From Larix kaempferi (taxonomy: Eukaryota; Streptophyta; Pinopsida; Pinales; Pinaceae), in assembly GCA_027924585.1 (NCBI GenBank), contig BSBM01003512.1, positions 98,021-162,020 of the forward strand: 64,000 nt of DNA, read 5' to 3'. Numbering within the stretch: the stretch's first letter is position 1; each line of letters begins with the position of its first letter. The notes under the pieces are model-generated. The model saw only the letters and a program-made list of their open reading frames with translations, searched no databases and had not been told where the DNA came from. Shown here one piece after another: positions 34,861-46,925 of the stretch. The position numbers and the translations under genes are program-made.

Positions 34861-36084
34861 ACCAGCGGTTGGTTCACGTGGAAGCTTTGAATGCACCACC
34901 CACTAAGGTCGTATCACATTAACGTTGACAGCCCAGTCTTAGGTTTTGCATAAATCGCATTTTACTCTTTGATAAGGTTTTAGGGCTTTAAGGGACCCTT
35001 AATGTATTGTAACCAATGTATCGATTGAAGTCCAACCTTATGACCTTGCTCATATGCTTATTCCAAATGCTGAGCTTGGAACGTAGTGTTATTGCTTAGG
35101 ATATCCTTGTAAGATCCAATATCTCCTTACATCTACGCCAAAGTTTAGGATGTAAATTGTGTTGGCTCAAGGAGCTAAGTAAGATCGGGGACTCAAGGGT
35201 CACTCCATAACTGTTAAAGTGTTCACACTTTGTAGGGAAACATTGTTACATTACGGCTTACACCTTAAGTAAGAAGGACCATTACATCCCGAAACATGTG
35301 ATTAAGAAACTTAATCTAGTAACCATATGTTTATTTATTTTTTATCATTTAGTGGTTAAGTATTACATGGGAGATGTTATTAAAAGAACCTTCGGCGTTT
35401 AGTTTTATCGTCTTTTGTTGCAGCTATTACGCGATGAGGTTTTTACCAACCCCACACCTAGGTTAACGAGAGTAAAAGACTACATAATTTTTTTTTAATT
35501 TTTCATGTTTTCAGAGTCATTACAAAATTGATGTATGATATGATGAGCACATTCTAATAGCTCATCACCCTTTATTGATAGGTTTAACTTCAACCTCTAC
35601 CTCAATCCATTTTTCACTTGAAATATCCCATTATTTAGCATAGCTTTGGCATACCTTTAAAGTAAAGTAAGACACTAAACTTTTTTACATAAATTCAATG
35701 AAGATCTCCATAGAGACAAAATCAACTCTTACATAAAGTGGAAACTTGTTTGGAGAAAAACTCAAATTTTATAAAGATCAAAAAAATTATCATCATTAAA
35801 GTTCATTGAACAATTAAAACATCAAATAATGATATACTCACAATTAAAACTCACAACCAACAACCAATCTTTAGTAAACATTTCAAAAAAATTCAACAAC
35901 CATTGAAGAAATCAATAATTTCACTAAAAATAAATAAACTTAAAATATTTTTTATTAAATTAACTTTTAAAATATCATTTCAAATTTATAATATTCTTCT
36001 TTTGTTTCATCATAGACTTTTCAATATCTAACAAATTGAAATAGAAATAGAATCTACGTGACATCATTCATTTAAAATCGAACC
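34861..36084. other. AT-rich intergenic DNA
   Basis: No supported gene. TTACATCCCGAAACATG near 35284-35300 resembles the TGTAACATCCCG start of gypsy LTRs, but no end or target duplication was found. Confidence 0.3.
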
Positions 36085-36164
36085 CATCCTTTCCATTAAA
36101 CGATATTATAAAAACCAAGCATCCTTTCCATTAACGATATTATAAAAACCAAGCATCCTTTCAC
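36085..36164 (+). repeat. 35-bp tandem repeat, 2.3 copies
   Basis: CATCCTTTCCATTAAACGAT starts at 36085; the same unit minus one A starts at 36120; a third start CATCCTTTCAC is at 36154. Units are 35 and 34 bp and contain TATTATAAAAACCAAG. Confidence 0.85.
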
Positions 36165-38204
36165 AAGAATGGGAATGGGCGTTGGAATGTGATTTATCTT
36201 AAAGTTAATGTTCACATGACCAAACCAGTTTTTGGGAAAACCTAATATGAAATTAAACTATTTTTGAAATAAAAAAATATATACATTCTTTATAATTATA
36301 TATTAGATTTTTGAAAAATTATTTATGTTCATATATATGTAAATTTACATAAGAGAGTATAACATTTTTTGTGTTTACATAATATGTTCTGTATATGTCT
36401 CACTTAATGTTCCCTCGGGATTTTACTTGCTTTCACCATTGTGTACTTCACACGGCTTTGAGGGCGGGGCTTTCTTGTTATGTTGATAGAATGTAATTAT
36501 TGTTTTGTTATATTTTTAAAGTAAGTTATATATTATAATTTCAAAGTTTAAAAAATATGTTTTAAAAGGTTTGTTGTGGATTTTATGGTTAGGTAGTGAC
36601 TTTAAAAATGAAATTGTTATTTTCTAATTGTGACTTTAAATTTAGATCGTTATTTTTTGTAAGTTAGGAATTAAGCCAAAAAGTGCCTTAACAATATACC
36701 CATTCAGTGTCTATTCTACATCTAGTGAGAAAAATAATAACTTAATAAATGTAAGAACTTAATAAAAATTTAGTATTAAAGTGAAAGCAATAACAACAAT
36801 GGAACTAGTGACATGATTTATCTCGATAGTGGTAATGACACTAATAGAAGAGTTTTAATTTATGAAAATATAGTTATTACGGAATATGGAAGGAATTGTA
36901 AAAAATAACAAAAATCATAAAAAGAAAATAAAAAGAAATGATCATTATATAGTAGTAAAATAGTAAATGAAAATCAAACAATTATAATATAAACTTGAAG
37001 CTAAAAAGATGAACATTTTAAAATAAAATAAAAAACATTTGGAATACATTAATTTCCTCAAATTATAATAAATTAATTTTATTAAATTACAAAAAATAAT
37101 AACATTAAATTATCAAAATATACTTGAACTTATTTAAACTTAACATATATTAATAAACTAAATATTAAATTTGAAATAACTCAAAACCTAACCATAATAA
37201 CATTGATAAAAAGGAGTAATCTAAATATTCTACACTTTTTAATTTTTTAATTATCATAAATTAAGCTTCATTGCTATCTATACACTAACATTTGTGGATA
37301 GTAACTTATATATATATAATGATCTAGGCCATTAACAATGCCTAAAAAAATAATATTTAAATGCTAAAAATCCATAAAACATAGAAGTTTTAACTTTTGT
37401 TTCAAAAATAGCCATGACCGATCGAGAATGGCAACAAACATAAATCAACTACTTACAAACCTAATGGACCTAGAAATATCTTTGGACTTTGAAATAAATC
37501 AGCCTTAATAGTATAAAGATGTTCAAAATTTAATAAATTTATAACAACCTTTGAATCAAGAGATAAGGCAAATTTAAAGATATTTGGAAGGCAATAGTCT
37601 CTACCTTTAAACATAATAATCGTTGGTCTTCATCTTCTTTGGAAGCCTGTCAAAAGAAGTGGCCGTTGGACATCTATTTTTGAAATTTTGTAAAAAATCA
37701 CAAAGTTATGTTCACAAAGTTATTTGCTTTACAAAATGCATACAAGAATTTTTTGGTTAGGGGTTACTGAATTGTTTAAGGTTAAGATTGAGAAAAGTGG
37801 TGATATAGGTCATTTATTGGATTATTATAAGAATAATAAAAATACAATGTTAAAAATACCGAAGAATAATTAAATATATAAATAAATATAATGATATTAT
37901 TATTATTTATTATAATTATTAAATTTTTATTTTATAAATATACAGGAAGTTACTTAATATTTATTTTATTATTGATAATCATTATTAATAATGATATTAT
38001 TATAGGTTCATTTTAATGGAAACGCTTAATCTTTAAGTTTAAATAAAATAATGCTTAAACCAGCGGTATCGAATGATTGTGGAAAAGTACAACTATTTGA
38101 GAGACTTTCCATTTAAAATGAGATTAGCTTAGAATCGGGGAACAACAACAACAATTATGTAAGAAAGAAACAAAAGGCTAAACCCAGCTCTCTCTACAGG
38201 GTTT
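36165..38204. other. Very AT-rich intergenic DNA
   Basis: No supported gene or RNA. 37850-38010 is nearly pure A/T with runs of ATTATT and AATAAATAT. Such tracts are common in plant intergenic DNA and may mark matrix-attachment-like sequence, but that is inference. Confidence 0.4.
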
Positions 38205-41140
38205 ACGCGGTCAAAATACAAAGGCAGTAGTAAGAATGTGATCAACCAAATTGTTAAAATGACTGCGTTCCAGGGGAATGGAACCTGTGACTTCCAAATG
38301 GGCTTTCATAGTTCACGAGATGGTTTATTTCTTCTCCATTTTCATGTTCAATCCCATGGCTTATTTCCATTGATATTTTTGGAAATTTCAGCATCCCTTT
38401 GATAAACTAAGTTTTCAATGGCTCTAATGGAGGACGTCGCAATATTTCTAATGAAGGAGTTTGTTGAGAGACAACATACTCTGAAGAGAATTGAACCCGT
38501 GAATTTTCAATCAAAAGTTTGAATTAGAAACTTTCATAAATGGCACTCATAAAAGACTACACTATACAAACCATAAATAAGGAAGAGAAATTACAGACTA
38601 CACTATACAAACCATAAAGACTACATGGTTTTGAACAACAATAAAGACTAGAATATACAAACCATAAATAAGAAAGAGAAATTACAGGAAATTACACTAT
38701 GAATCCTGTACATTTCGTCGATTATGCCTAAAAAAAAGAGAAATGAAAGAGAAACAGACTCGGAAACTGTCATAAATTGCACTCATAAACGATTTTATCA
38801 GAAACTACACACTTGAGGGGTTTTGAACAACAATAAAGATGCAATACAAGCCATAAATACCAAGAAATTACACTGTAAATCCTGTAGATTTCTATTACGC
38901 AAGAGAAATTAAAATTCGATTACGCAAGAGAAATTAAAGAAAAACAGAAACAAGAAATTAAAGAAGAACATACAGAATGCTCTCTCCTCATTCATGCTTT
39001 GTACTCTGACCTCTCTGTTGGTTGGAAATAATAAAATAACATATGATTTTATAATATTTATAATATTTTTAAGTAATTAATTATGATTGAAATATACTGA
39101 AATAGCTATCGAACATCGATCATTGAAAAAAAAAGCATGGACATCCAAGTCCACATCGGCTGACATATCACCAAATACACATTGGCTGACATAATTAAAT
39201 TCAAGGAAAAAATAATAAAATAAATCAAATTATAATATTGAAAGGAAAAAATATAAAAAATAAAATATTATAAAAAATCTAGTAAAAATGAATTATTAAA
39301 TATTAAATATTTTTAAAAAATTAAGAAATTTAAGAGAAAAAAGGTATCACAGCCATGGTCGATAGGTGACGATTCAGATTCAAACCATCACACTCTGACG
39401 CAGTTACATTTTATATTTAAAATTAATTAAAATAAAAAAGAAATTTGAACTAATTTACTATTTTCTCCATTTACATATTGTTGAATAAATCTCATAGCTA
39501 AATCGATGCCAATTCTAGAGGTTTAGTCAACCAGCAGCAAAAGAGATTTTTAAAAAAGATCGATGGTCATCTATGTTTGTCATCAATGGTCATCGATCTT
39601 TATGAGCTTTTTTTTGGTATATATGTATAAAGTCTTTACACTCATTAGATATGAATTTGGCTTGTAAATTGAAAATAAATTTTCACTTAGGTTAGGGTTT
39701 ACATTTTGTCAGGGTTTATATTTTATCAGAGTTGTAGATTTTCACATCTATTAGGGTTTATCTACATGGTTTATGGCTCAATATAAAGGCGGTAGCTAGA
39801 ATGTGTTCGAATATCAAATTGAGAGCAGTTGTAAACAAAATTGTAAACATGACAGCATTCAAAAGGGGCTTTCACATTTCTTAATATTAAAACGAGGCAA
39901 GATATCTTCTCCACTTGCATGTTCATTCCCATGGCTTATTTCCATGGATGCTTTTTGGAATTTCACGATACCTTTGATAAAAAAATTGTCTTAGGTAAGA
40001 CTTCCAGGACTCTCTATGTAACCCGAACCCGCTACCTGTATCGAATGATAGTGGAGGAGTTTGTTGAATCAGAAACTGTCACACATGGCACTCATAAAAG
40101 ATTTTATCATAAACTACACACTTGAGGGGTTTTGAACAACAATGAAGACTAGACAATACAAACCATAAAAAAAAAGAGAACTTACAAGAAATTACAATTC
40201 GATTATACCAAAGAAACCCTGTACATTTCGATTATGTCTTAAAAAAAAAGGGGAAATTAAAGAGAAACAGAATCGGAAACTGTCATAAATGGCACTCATA
40301 AAAGATTTTATCAGAAACTACACATTTTAGGGGTTTTGAACAACAATAAAGATGCAATACAAACCATAAAAAGCAGATTACGGTTGCTGGGATAAATAAC
40401 AAGAGATTACACTGTAAATCCTATAGATTTCGATTAGACTCAACCGAAATTAAATATATTAAAGAAGAACATAAACACATGGTTAGAAAGAAGGAAAATA
40501 AAATACAGCTACCTGGATAAAGTTAATGCTCTCTCCTCATTCATGCATTGTCCTCCGATCTCTCTGTTGGTTGGAAATAATAAAATAACATATGATTTTA
40601 TTATATTTTTAAGTACATAATTAATTGTAATTGAAATATACTGAAATAGCTATCGATTATGGATTATTGAAAAACAAAATTATGGGCATCCAAATGAGTG
40701 TCCTGTGTTGTCCTATAGATAGATCGCCAAGTACACATCGGCTGACATAATTAAATTTATGGAAAAATAATATAAAAATTAAATTATAATATTATTAAAA
40801 AACATGTTTAATTTTTTTTTTAAATATAAAAATTTAAGGTAAAAAAAGGTATCACAGCTGCGGTTGATAGGTGATGATTCAGATTCAAATTCCAACCAGC
40901 ACATTATAACGCAGTTACATTTTATATTTAAACTTAATTAAAATAAAAAAGAAATTATCTTCTCCATTTACATGTTGAGTGAATCTCATAGTTTAATGGA
41001 TGCCCATTTGAGAGATTTTATTCAACGATCGATGGTCATCTATGTTTGTCATCGGTTTTTATGAGCCTTTTTTTTGGTATATATGTATAAAGATTTAACA
41101 CTCATTAGATATGAATTTGGCTTGTAAATTGAACATAAAA
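38205..41140 (+). repeat. Imperfect tandem duplication of about 1.5 kb
   Basis: Unit 1 is about 38205-39680 and unit 2 about 39765-41140. Shared landmarks: CCCATGGCTTATTTCCAT (about 38355/39932), GGGGTTTTGAACAACAATAAA (about 38818/40332), GCTCTCTCCTCATTCATGC (38980/40528), GGTATCACAGC (about 39343/40847) and TTTTTGGTATATATGTATAA (39611/41071). Offsets vary from about 1,460 to 1,580 because of indels. A third diverged piece (GGAAATAAGAAAACAACATA, 42253) suggests the family continues to the edge of the satellite. Non-coding as far as I can see. Confidence 0.72.
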
Positions 41141-41178
41141 TTGTTCAAATTACAACCAACCCATTCTGACCTACTTAT

Positions 41179-41260
41179 ATTTTATATTTTAAATAAAATT
41201 GAATGAAATTGACTGAAATATTTTATATTTTAAATAAAATTGAATGAAATTGACTGAAAT
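41179..41260 (+). repeat. 41-bp perfect tandem duplication
   Basis: Two identical units, 41179-41219 and 41220-41260, each starting ATTTTATATTTTAAATAAAA. Confidence 0.9.
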
Positions 41261-41540
41261 TTTAAAAAAAAATTGTACGACAATCTCATGGCCAACGAGA
41301 TAGTTCAATGATAATCGAACTGATGGAGTTCGGACAGGAAGGCCTTCAAGCAACTATCAGATAAACAAATTGACAGTAACATCAATGAAAGTTGGAGTCA
41401 TTAGAATTTCTGTTTCAATGCGATTATTATGAAAGGTTTTATGGTCAGGAAACCACTCTAAAGGTTCGAACCGGTGGCATTAAAGATAAAGTCAATACAC
41501 TACAAAATCAAATTACCAACCAAACTCATACTAAGTAAAT

Positions 41541-41618
41541 ATTCAGAGCCGAAGAAATTTCTATATATAAATTAAAATATTCAAAGCCGAAGAAATTTCT
41601 ATGTATAAATTAAAATAG
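41541..41618 (+). repeat. 38-bp tandem duplication
   Basis: ATTCA[G/A]AGCCGAAGAAATTT starts at 41541 and 41579. The units differ at two or three bases. Confidence 0.8.
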
Positions 41619-41761
41619 ATAACAAGATTGAAGGGATTTACTCAGGCATTACACTACAAAATTAAATTACCAACAAAACCCGTAATAATTTTCTGAGTGG
41701 AAGAAATTCATATATATATATTAAAATAAATAACATGATTATAGGGTTTTATTCACCCCTG

Positions 41762-41900
41762 CCATTGTAATTTGTATGGAAATCAAACCCTCTAAAACGA
41801 TCTGAGAAATTGAAAACAATAACTTCCCTTCCATTGTAATTTGTATGGAATTCAAACCCGCTAAAACGATCTGAGAAATTGTGAACAATAACTTAAACAG
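41762..41900 (+). repeat. 69-bp tandem duplication
   Basis: CCATTGTAATTTGTATGGAA starts at 41762 and 41831. Both units contain CTAAAACGATCTGAGAAATT. Confidence 0.85.
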
Positions 41901-42417
41901 AAGCTGGAAAACATTTGGAATAATCTTTAATAAGCATTCAATCATATTCAAACGAAAATTATTAAAAAGGATTCATAAATTACGGTGGGCAGACTGTAAA
42001 ACCAAATTAAGTTATAACAGAAATAAGCCGAAATAAAGAAATTAACAAATAAATTAAAGGAGAAAAACAGAGACAAACTCCTAAAATGAATGAAAGAAAG
42101 CAAGAAAGTAGTTAAAGGACAAAAACAGAGACAAGCTCTAAAGACTGCTCTCTTCCTTTCTTTCCACCGCTCTTCATTTCTTTCGACCGATCTTGTTCGA
42201 GCCAGAAAACTTCCCTTGTGCGAGGAAATCCAGGAAATCCATCTTCATTACCTGGAAATAAGAAAACAACATATAATTTTATGATGTTTCAAAACACTAT
42301 TTTAATAAACTACAAATAATAAATCTAAATGGATTGAAATTGGAATCAATCTCAGTGTATTGAAATTGCAATCAATAAATCGTCTACAGATTGACTGATT
42401 TGTAACAAATTGACGAA
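41901..42417. other. AT-rich DNA up to the right border of the island
   Basis: A 64-codon plus-strand frame (42090-42284) has no recognisable domain and is not called. A diverged piece of the 1.5-kb duplication lies near 42253. The last island bases are ...AACAAATTGACGA; satellite starts with ATCTATTTTCTCCCCC at 42418. Confidence 0.4.
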
Positions 42418-43154
42418 ATCTATTTTCTCCCCCTTTAAGCCCAAGTCTAGCGAACACGCACGGTCGAGTTTCGAATTTGACCAACTTCTCGGAATTAAAA
42501 ATTGAGCATAGATTTGGATGTCTCGTTGATAGATAAATGCGCACGCCAACTTTCGTGACATTTTGAGCTATTTTCTCACCCTTTAAGCCCAAGTCTAGCA
42601 AAAATGCACGGTCAATTTTCAACTTTGACCAACTTCTCGGAATTTAAATTTGAGAATTGATTTGGATTTCGCATTGGTAGACGAGCGTCCACACCAACTT
42701 TGGTGACGTTCCGAGCTATTTTCACACCCTTTAAGCCCAAGTCTAGTGAAAACGCACGATCGGATTTCAACATTGACCAACTTCTCGGAATTGAAAATTG
42801 AGCATACATTTGGATGTCCCGTTGGTAGACAAATGCGCACGCCAATTTTCATGACGTTCCGAGCTATTTTCTCGCCCTTTAAGCCTATGTGTAGCGAAAA
42901 TGCATGGTCGTGTTTCGACTTTGACCTACTTCTCGGAATTGAAAATTGAAAATAGATTTGGATGTCCCATTTCTAGACATGTGCGCACTACAACTTTAGT
43001 GATTTTACGAGCTAATTTCACACACTTTAATCCCAAGTCTAGAGAAAACGCATGGTGGCGTTTCGACTTTGACAAACTTCTTGGAATTGAAATTTGAGAA
43101 TAGTTTTGGATGTCCCATTGGTAGACAAGCGTCCACACCAACTTTCGTGAAGTT

Positions 43155-44045
43155 CCTAGCTACTTTCTACCCGTTTAAGCCCAACTCTAGAGAAAACGCA
43201 CGGTCGCGTTTCATCTTTGACCAACTTCTCGGAATTGAAAATTGAGAATAGATTTGGATGTCCCATTTGTAGACATGCGCGCACAACAACTTTCATGGCG
43301 TTACGAGCTAATTTCACGCCCTTTATTCCCAAGTGTAGTGAAAACCCATGGTGGCATTTCAACTTTGACCAACTTCTGGGAATTGAAATTTGAAAATAGA
43401 TTTGGACATCCCATTGGTAGACAAGCGTCCACACCAACTTTCGTGACGTTCCTAGCTACTTTCTACCATTTTAAGCCCAACTCTAGAGAAAACGCACGGT
43501 CGCATTTCATCTTTGACCAACTTCTCGGAATTGAAAATTGAGAATAGATTTGGATGTCCCATTTGTAGACATGCGCGCACAACAACTTTGATGATGTTAT
43601 GAGCTAATTTCACGCCCTTTATTCCCAAGTCTAGTGAAAACCCATGGGGGCATTTCGACTTTGACCAACTTCTGGGAATTGAAATTTGAAAATAGATTTG
43701 GATGTCCCATTGGTAGACAAGCGTCCACACCAACTTTCGTGACGTTCCTAGCTACTTTCTACCCTTTTAAGCCCAACTCTAGAGAAAACGCACGGTCGCA
43801 TTTCATCTTTGACCAACTTCTCGAAATTGAAAATTGAGAATAGATTTGGATGTCCCATTTGTAGACATGCGCGCACAGCAACTTTCATGACGTTACGAGC
43901 TAATTTCACGCCCTTTATTCCCAAGTCTAGTGAAAACCCATGGTGGCATTTCGACTTTGACCAACTTCTGGGAATTGAAATTTGAAAATAGATTTGGATG
44001 TCCCATTGGTAGACAAGCGTGCATGCCAAATTTCGTGACGTTCCG
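43155..44045 (+). repeat. Three tandem 296-bp dimers within the satellite
   Basis: CCTAGCTACTTTCTACC starts at 43155, 43451 and 43747, exactly 296 bp (two monomers) apart. The dimer consists of one monomer with TAGCTACTTTCTACC and one with ACGAGCTAATTTCACGCC. The same dimer type recurs near 58314 and 58913. Confidence 0.88.
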
Positions 44046-46564
44046 AGCTATTTTCTACCCCTTTAAGCCCAAGTCTAGCGAAAACGCACGATCGAGTTTC
44101 AACTTTGATTAAATTCTTGGAATTGAAATTTGAGAATAGTTTTGGATGTCCCACTGGTAGACAAGCGTCCACACCAACTTTCGTGACGTTCCGAGCTATT
44201 TTATCGCCCTTTAAGCCCAAGTCTAGCGAAAACGCACGGTCGATTTTCAAATTTGACCAACTTCTCGGAATTGAAAATTGAGCATAGATTTGAATGTCCC
44301 GTTGGTATACAAATGCGCACGCCAACTTTCGTGACGTTCCGAGCTATTTTATCACCCTTTAAGCCTAAGTCTAGCGAAAACGCACGGTCGATTTTCAACT
44401 TTGAGCAACTTCTCGGAATTTAAATTTGAGAATGGATTTGGATGTCACATTGGTAGACGAGCGTCCATGCCAACTTTCGTGACGTTCCGATCTATTTTCT
44501 CCCCCTTTAAGCCCAAGTCTAGCGAAAACGCACGATCGAGTTTCAACTTTGACCAAGTTCTCGGAATTTAAATTTGAGAATGGATTTGGATGTCACATTG
44601 GTAGACAAGCGTCCACGCCAACTTTCGTGACGGTCTGATCTATTTTCTCCCCCTTTAAACCCAAGTCTAGCGAAAACGCACGATCGAGTTTCAAATTGGA
44701 CTAACTTCTCAGAATTGAAATTTGAGAATAGTTTTGGATGTCCCATTGGTAGACAAGCGTCCACACCAACTTTCGTGACGTTCCGAGCTATTTTCTCACC
44801 CTTTAAGCCGAAGTCTAGCGAAAAGGCACAATCTATTTTCAACTTTGACCAACTTCTCAGAATTTAAATTTGAGAATAGATTTGGATGTCCCATTGGTAG
44901 ACGAGCGTCCACGCCAACATTCGTGACGTTCCGAGCTATTTTCACACCCTTTAAGCCCAAGTCTAGCGAATACGCACGATCAAGTTACGAATTTCACCAA
45001 CATTTCGGAATTGAAAATTGAGCATAGATTTGGATGTCCCATTTGTAGACATTCGCGCAAAGCAACTTTAGTCACATTACGAGCTAATTTCACACCCTTT
45101 AGGCTCAAGTCTAGCGAAAACACATGGTGGCGTTTCGATTTTGACCAACTTCTCGGAATTGAAATATGAGAATAGATTTGGATGTCCCGTTGGTAGACAA
45201 GTACGCAAGCCAACTTTCGTGAGATTACGAGCTAATTTCACACCCTTTAAGCCCAAGTCTAGCGAAAAATCACGATCGAGTTTCAACTTTGACCAACTTC
45301 TCAGAATTGAAATATGAGAATAGATTTGGATGTCCCGTTGGTAGATAAGTGCGCACGCCAACTTTCGTGACGTTCCGAGCTAATTTCAGACCCTTTAACC
45401 CCAAGTCTCGGGAAAACGCACGGTCGATTTTCCACTTTGACCAACTTCTCGCAATTTAAATTTGAGAATAGATTTGGATGTCACATTTGTAGACATGTGC
45501 GCACTAGAACTTTCATGATTTTACGAGCTAATTTCACGCACTTTAATCCCAAGTCTAGAGAAAACGCATGGTGGCGTTTCGACTTTGAAAAACTTCTTGG
45601 AATTGAAATTTGAGAAATGTTTTGGATGTCCCATTGGTAGACAAGCGTCCACACCAACTTTCGTGATGTTCCGAGCTATTTTCTCCCCCTTTAAGCCCAA
45701 GTCTAGCGAAAACGCACGGTCGAGTTTCAAATTTGACCAACTTCTCGGAATTGAAAATTGAGCATAGATTTGGATGTCCCATTTGTAGACATTCCCGGAC
45801 AACAACTTTCGTCACATTACGAGCTAATTTCACACCCTTTAAGCTCAAGTCGAGCGAAAACGCACAGTCAAGTTTCGAATTTGACCAACTTCTCGGAATT
45901 GAAAATTGAGCATAGATTTGGATGTCCCAGTTGTAGACATTCGCGGACAACAACTTTCGTCACATTACGAGCTAATTTCACACCCTTTAAGCTCAAGTCG
46001 AGCGAAAACGCACAGTCGAGTTTCGAATTTGACCAACTTCTCGGAATTGAAAATTGAGCATAGATTTGGATGTCCCGTTGGTAGACAAATGCGCACGCCA
46101 ACTTTCGTGACGTTCCGAGCTATTTTCTCACCCTTTAAGCCTAAGTCTAGCGAAAATGCAGGGTCAATTTTCAACTTTGACCAACTTCTCGGAATTTAAA
46201 TTTGAGAACGTTTGGATGTCACATTGGTAGACGAGCGTCCACGCCAACTTTCGTGACGTTCCGAGCTATTTTCACACCCTTTAAGCCCAACTCTAGAGAA
46301 AACGCACGATCGCGTTTCATCTTTGACCAACTTCTCGGAATTGAAAATTGAGAATAGATTTGGATGTCCCATTGGTAGACAAGCGTGCACGCCAACTTTT
46401 GTGACATTACGAGCTATTTTCTGCCCCTTTAAGCCCAAGTCTAGCGAAAACGCACGGTCGAGTTTCAACTTTGACAAACATTTCAGAATTAAAATTTGAG
46501 AATAGTTTTGGACGTACCATTGGTTGACAAGCGTCCACACCAACTTTCGTGACATTCCGAGCTA

Positions 46565-46925
46565 TTTTCTCCCCCATTTGTAGACATGCGTGCACAGCAA
46601 CTTTCGTGATGTTACGAGCTAATTTTACACCCTTTAAGCTCAAGTCTAGCGAAAACGCATGGTGGCGTTTCGTCTTTGACCAAATTGTCGGAATTGAAAA
46701 TTGAGCATAGATTTGGATGTCCCGTTAGTAGACAAGTGCGGATGCCAACTTTCGTGACGTTCCGAGATAATTTCACACCCTTTAAGCCCAAGTCTAGGGA
46801 AAACGCACGGTCGATTTTCAACTTTGACCAACTTCTCACAATTTAAATTTGAGAATATATTTGGATGTCACATTTGTAGACATGTGCGCACTACAACTTT
46901 CGTGATTCGAGAGAAAACGCATGGT
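46565..46925 (+). repeat. Two out-of-register satellite junctions
   Basis: At about 46571 TATTTTCTCCCCC jumps to ATTTGTAGACATGCG, sharing CCC. At about 46907 TTTCGTGATT jumps to CGAGAGAAAACGCATGG, removing about 45 bp. Both break the 148-bp register. Confidence 0.8.

Noticed and set aside
35284-35300. Second gypsy LTR start (TTACATCCCGAAACA)
   Set aside because: Only the short CATCCCGA motif is shared. No matching end, TATA box, polypurine tract or target duplication was found.
42090-42284. 64-codon plus-strand frame next to the satellite border
   Set aside because: Basic, low-complexity start, no domain, and the DNA overlaps a diverged piece of the non-coding 1.5-kb duplication.
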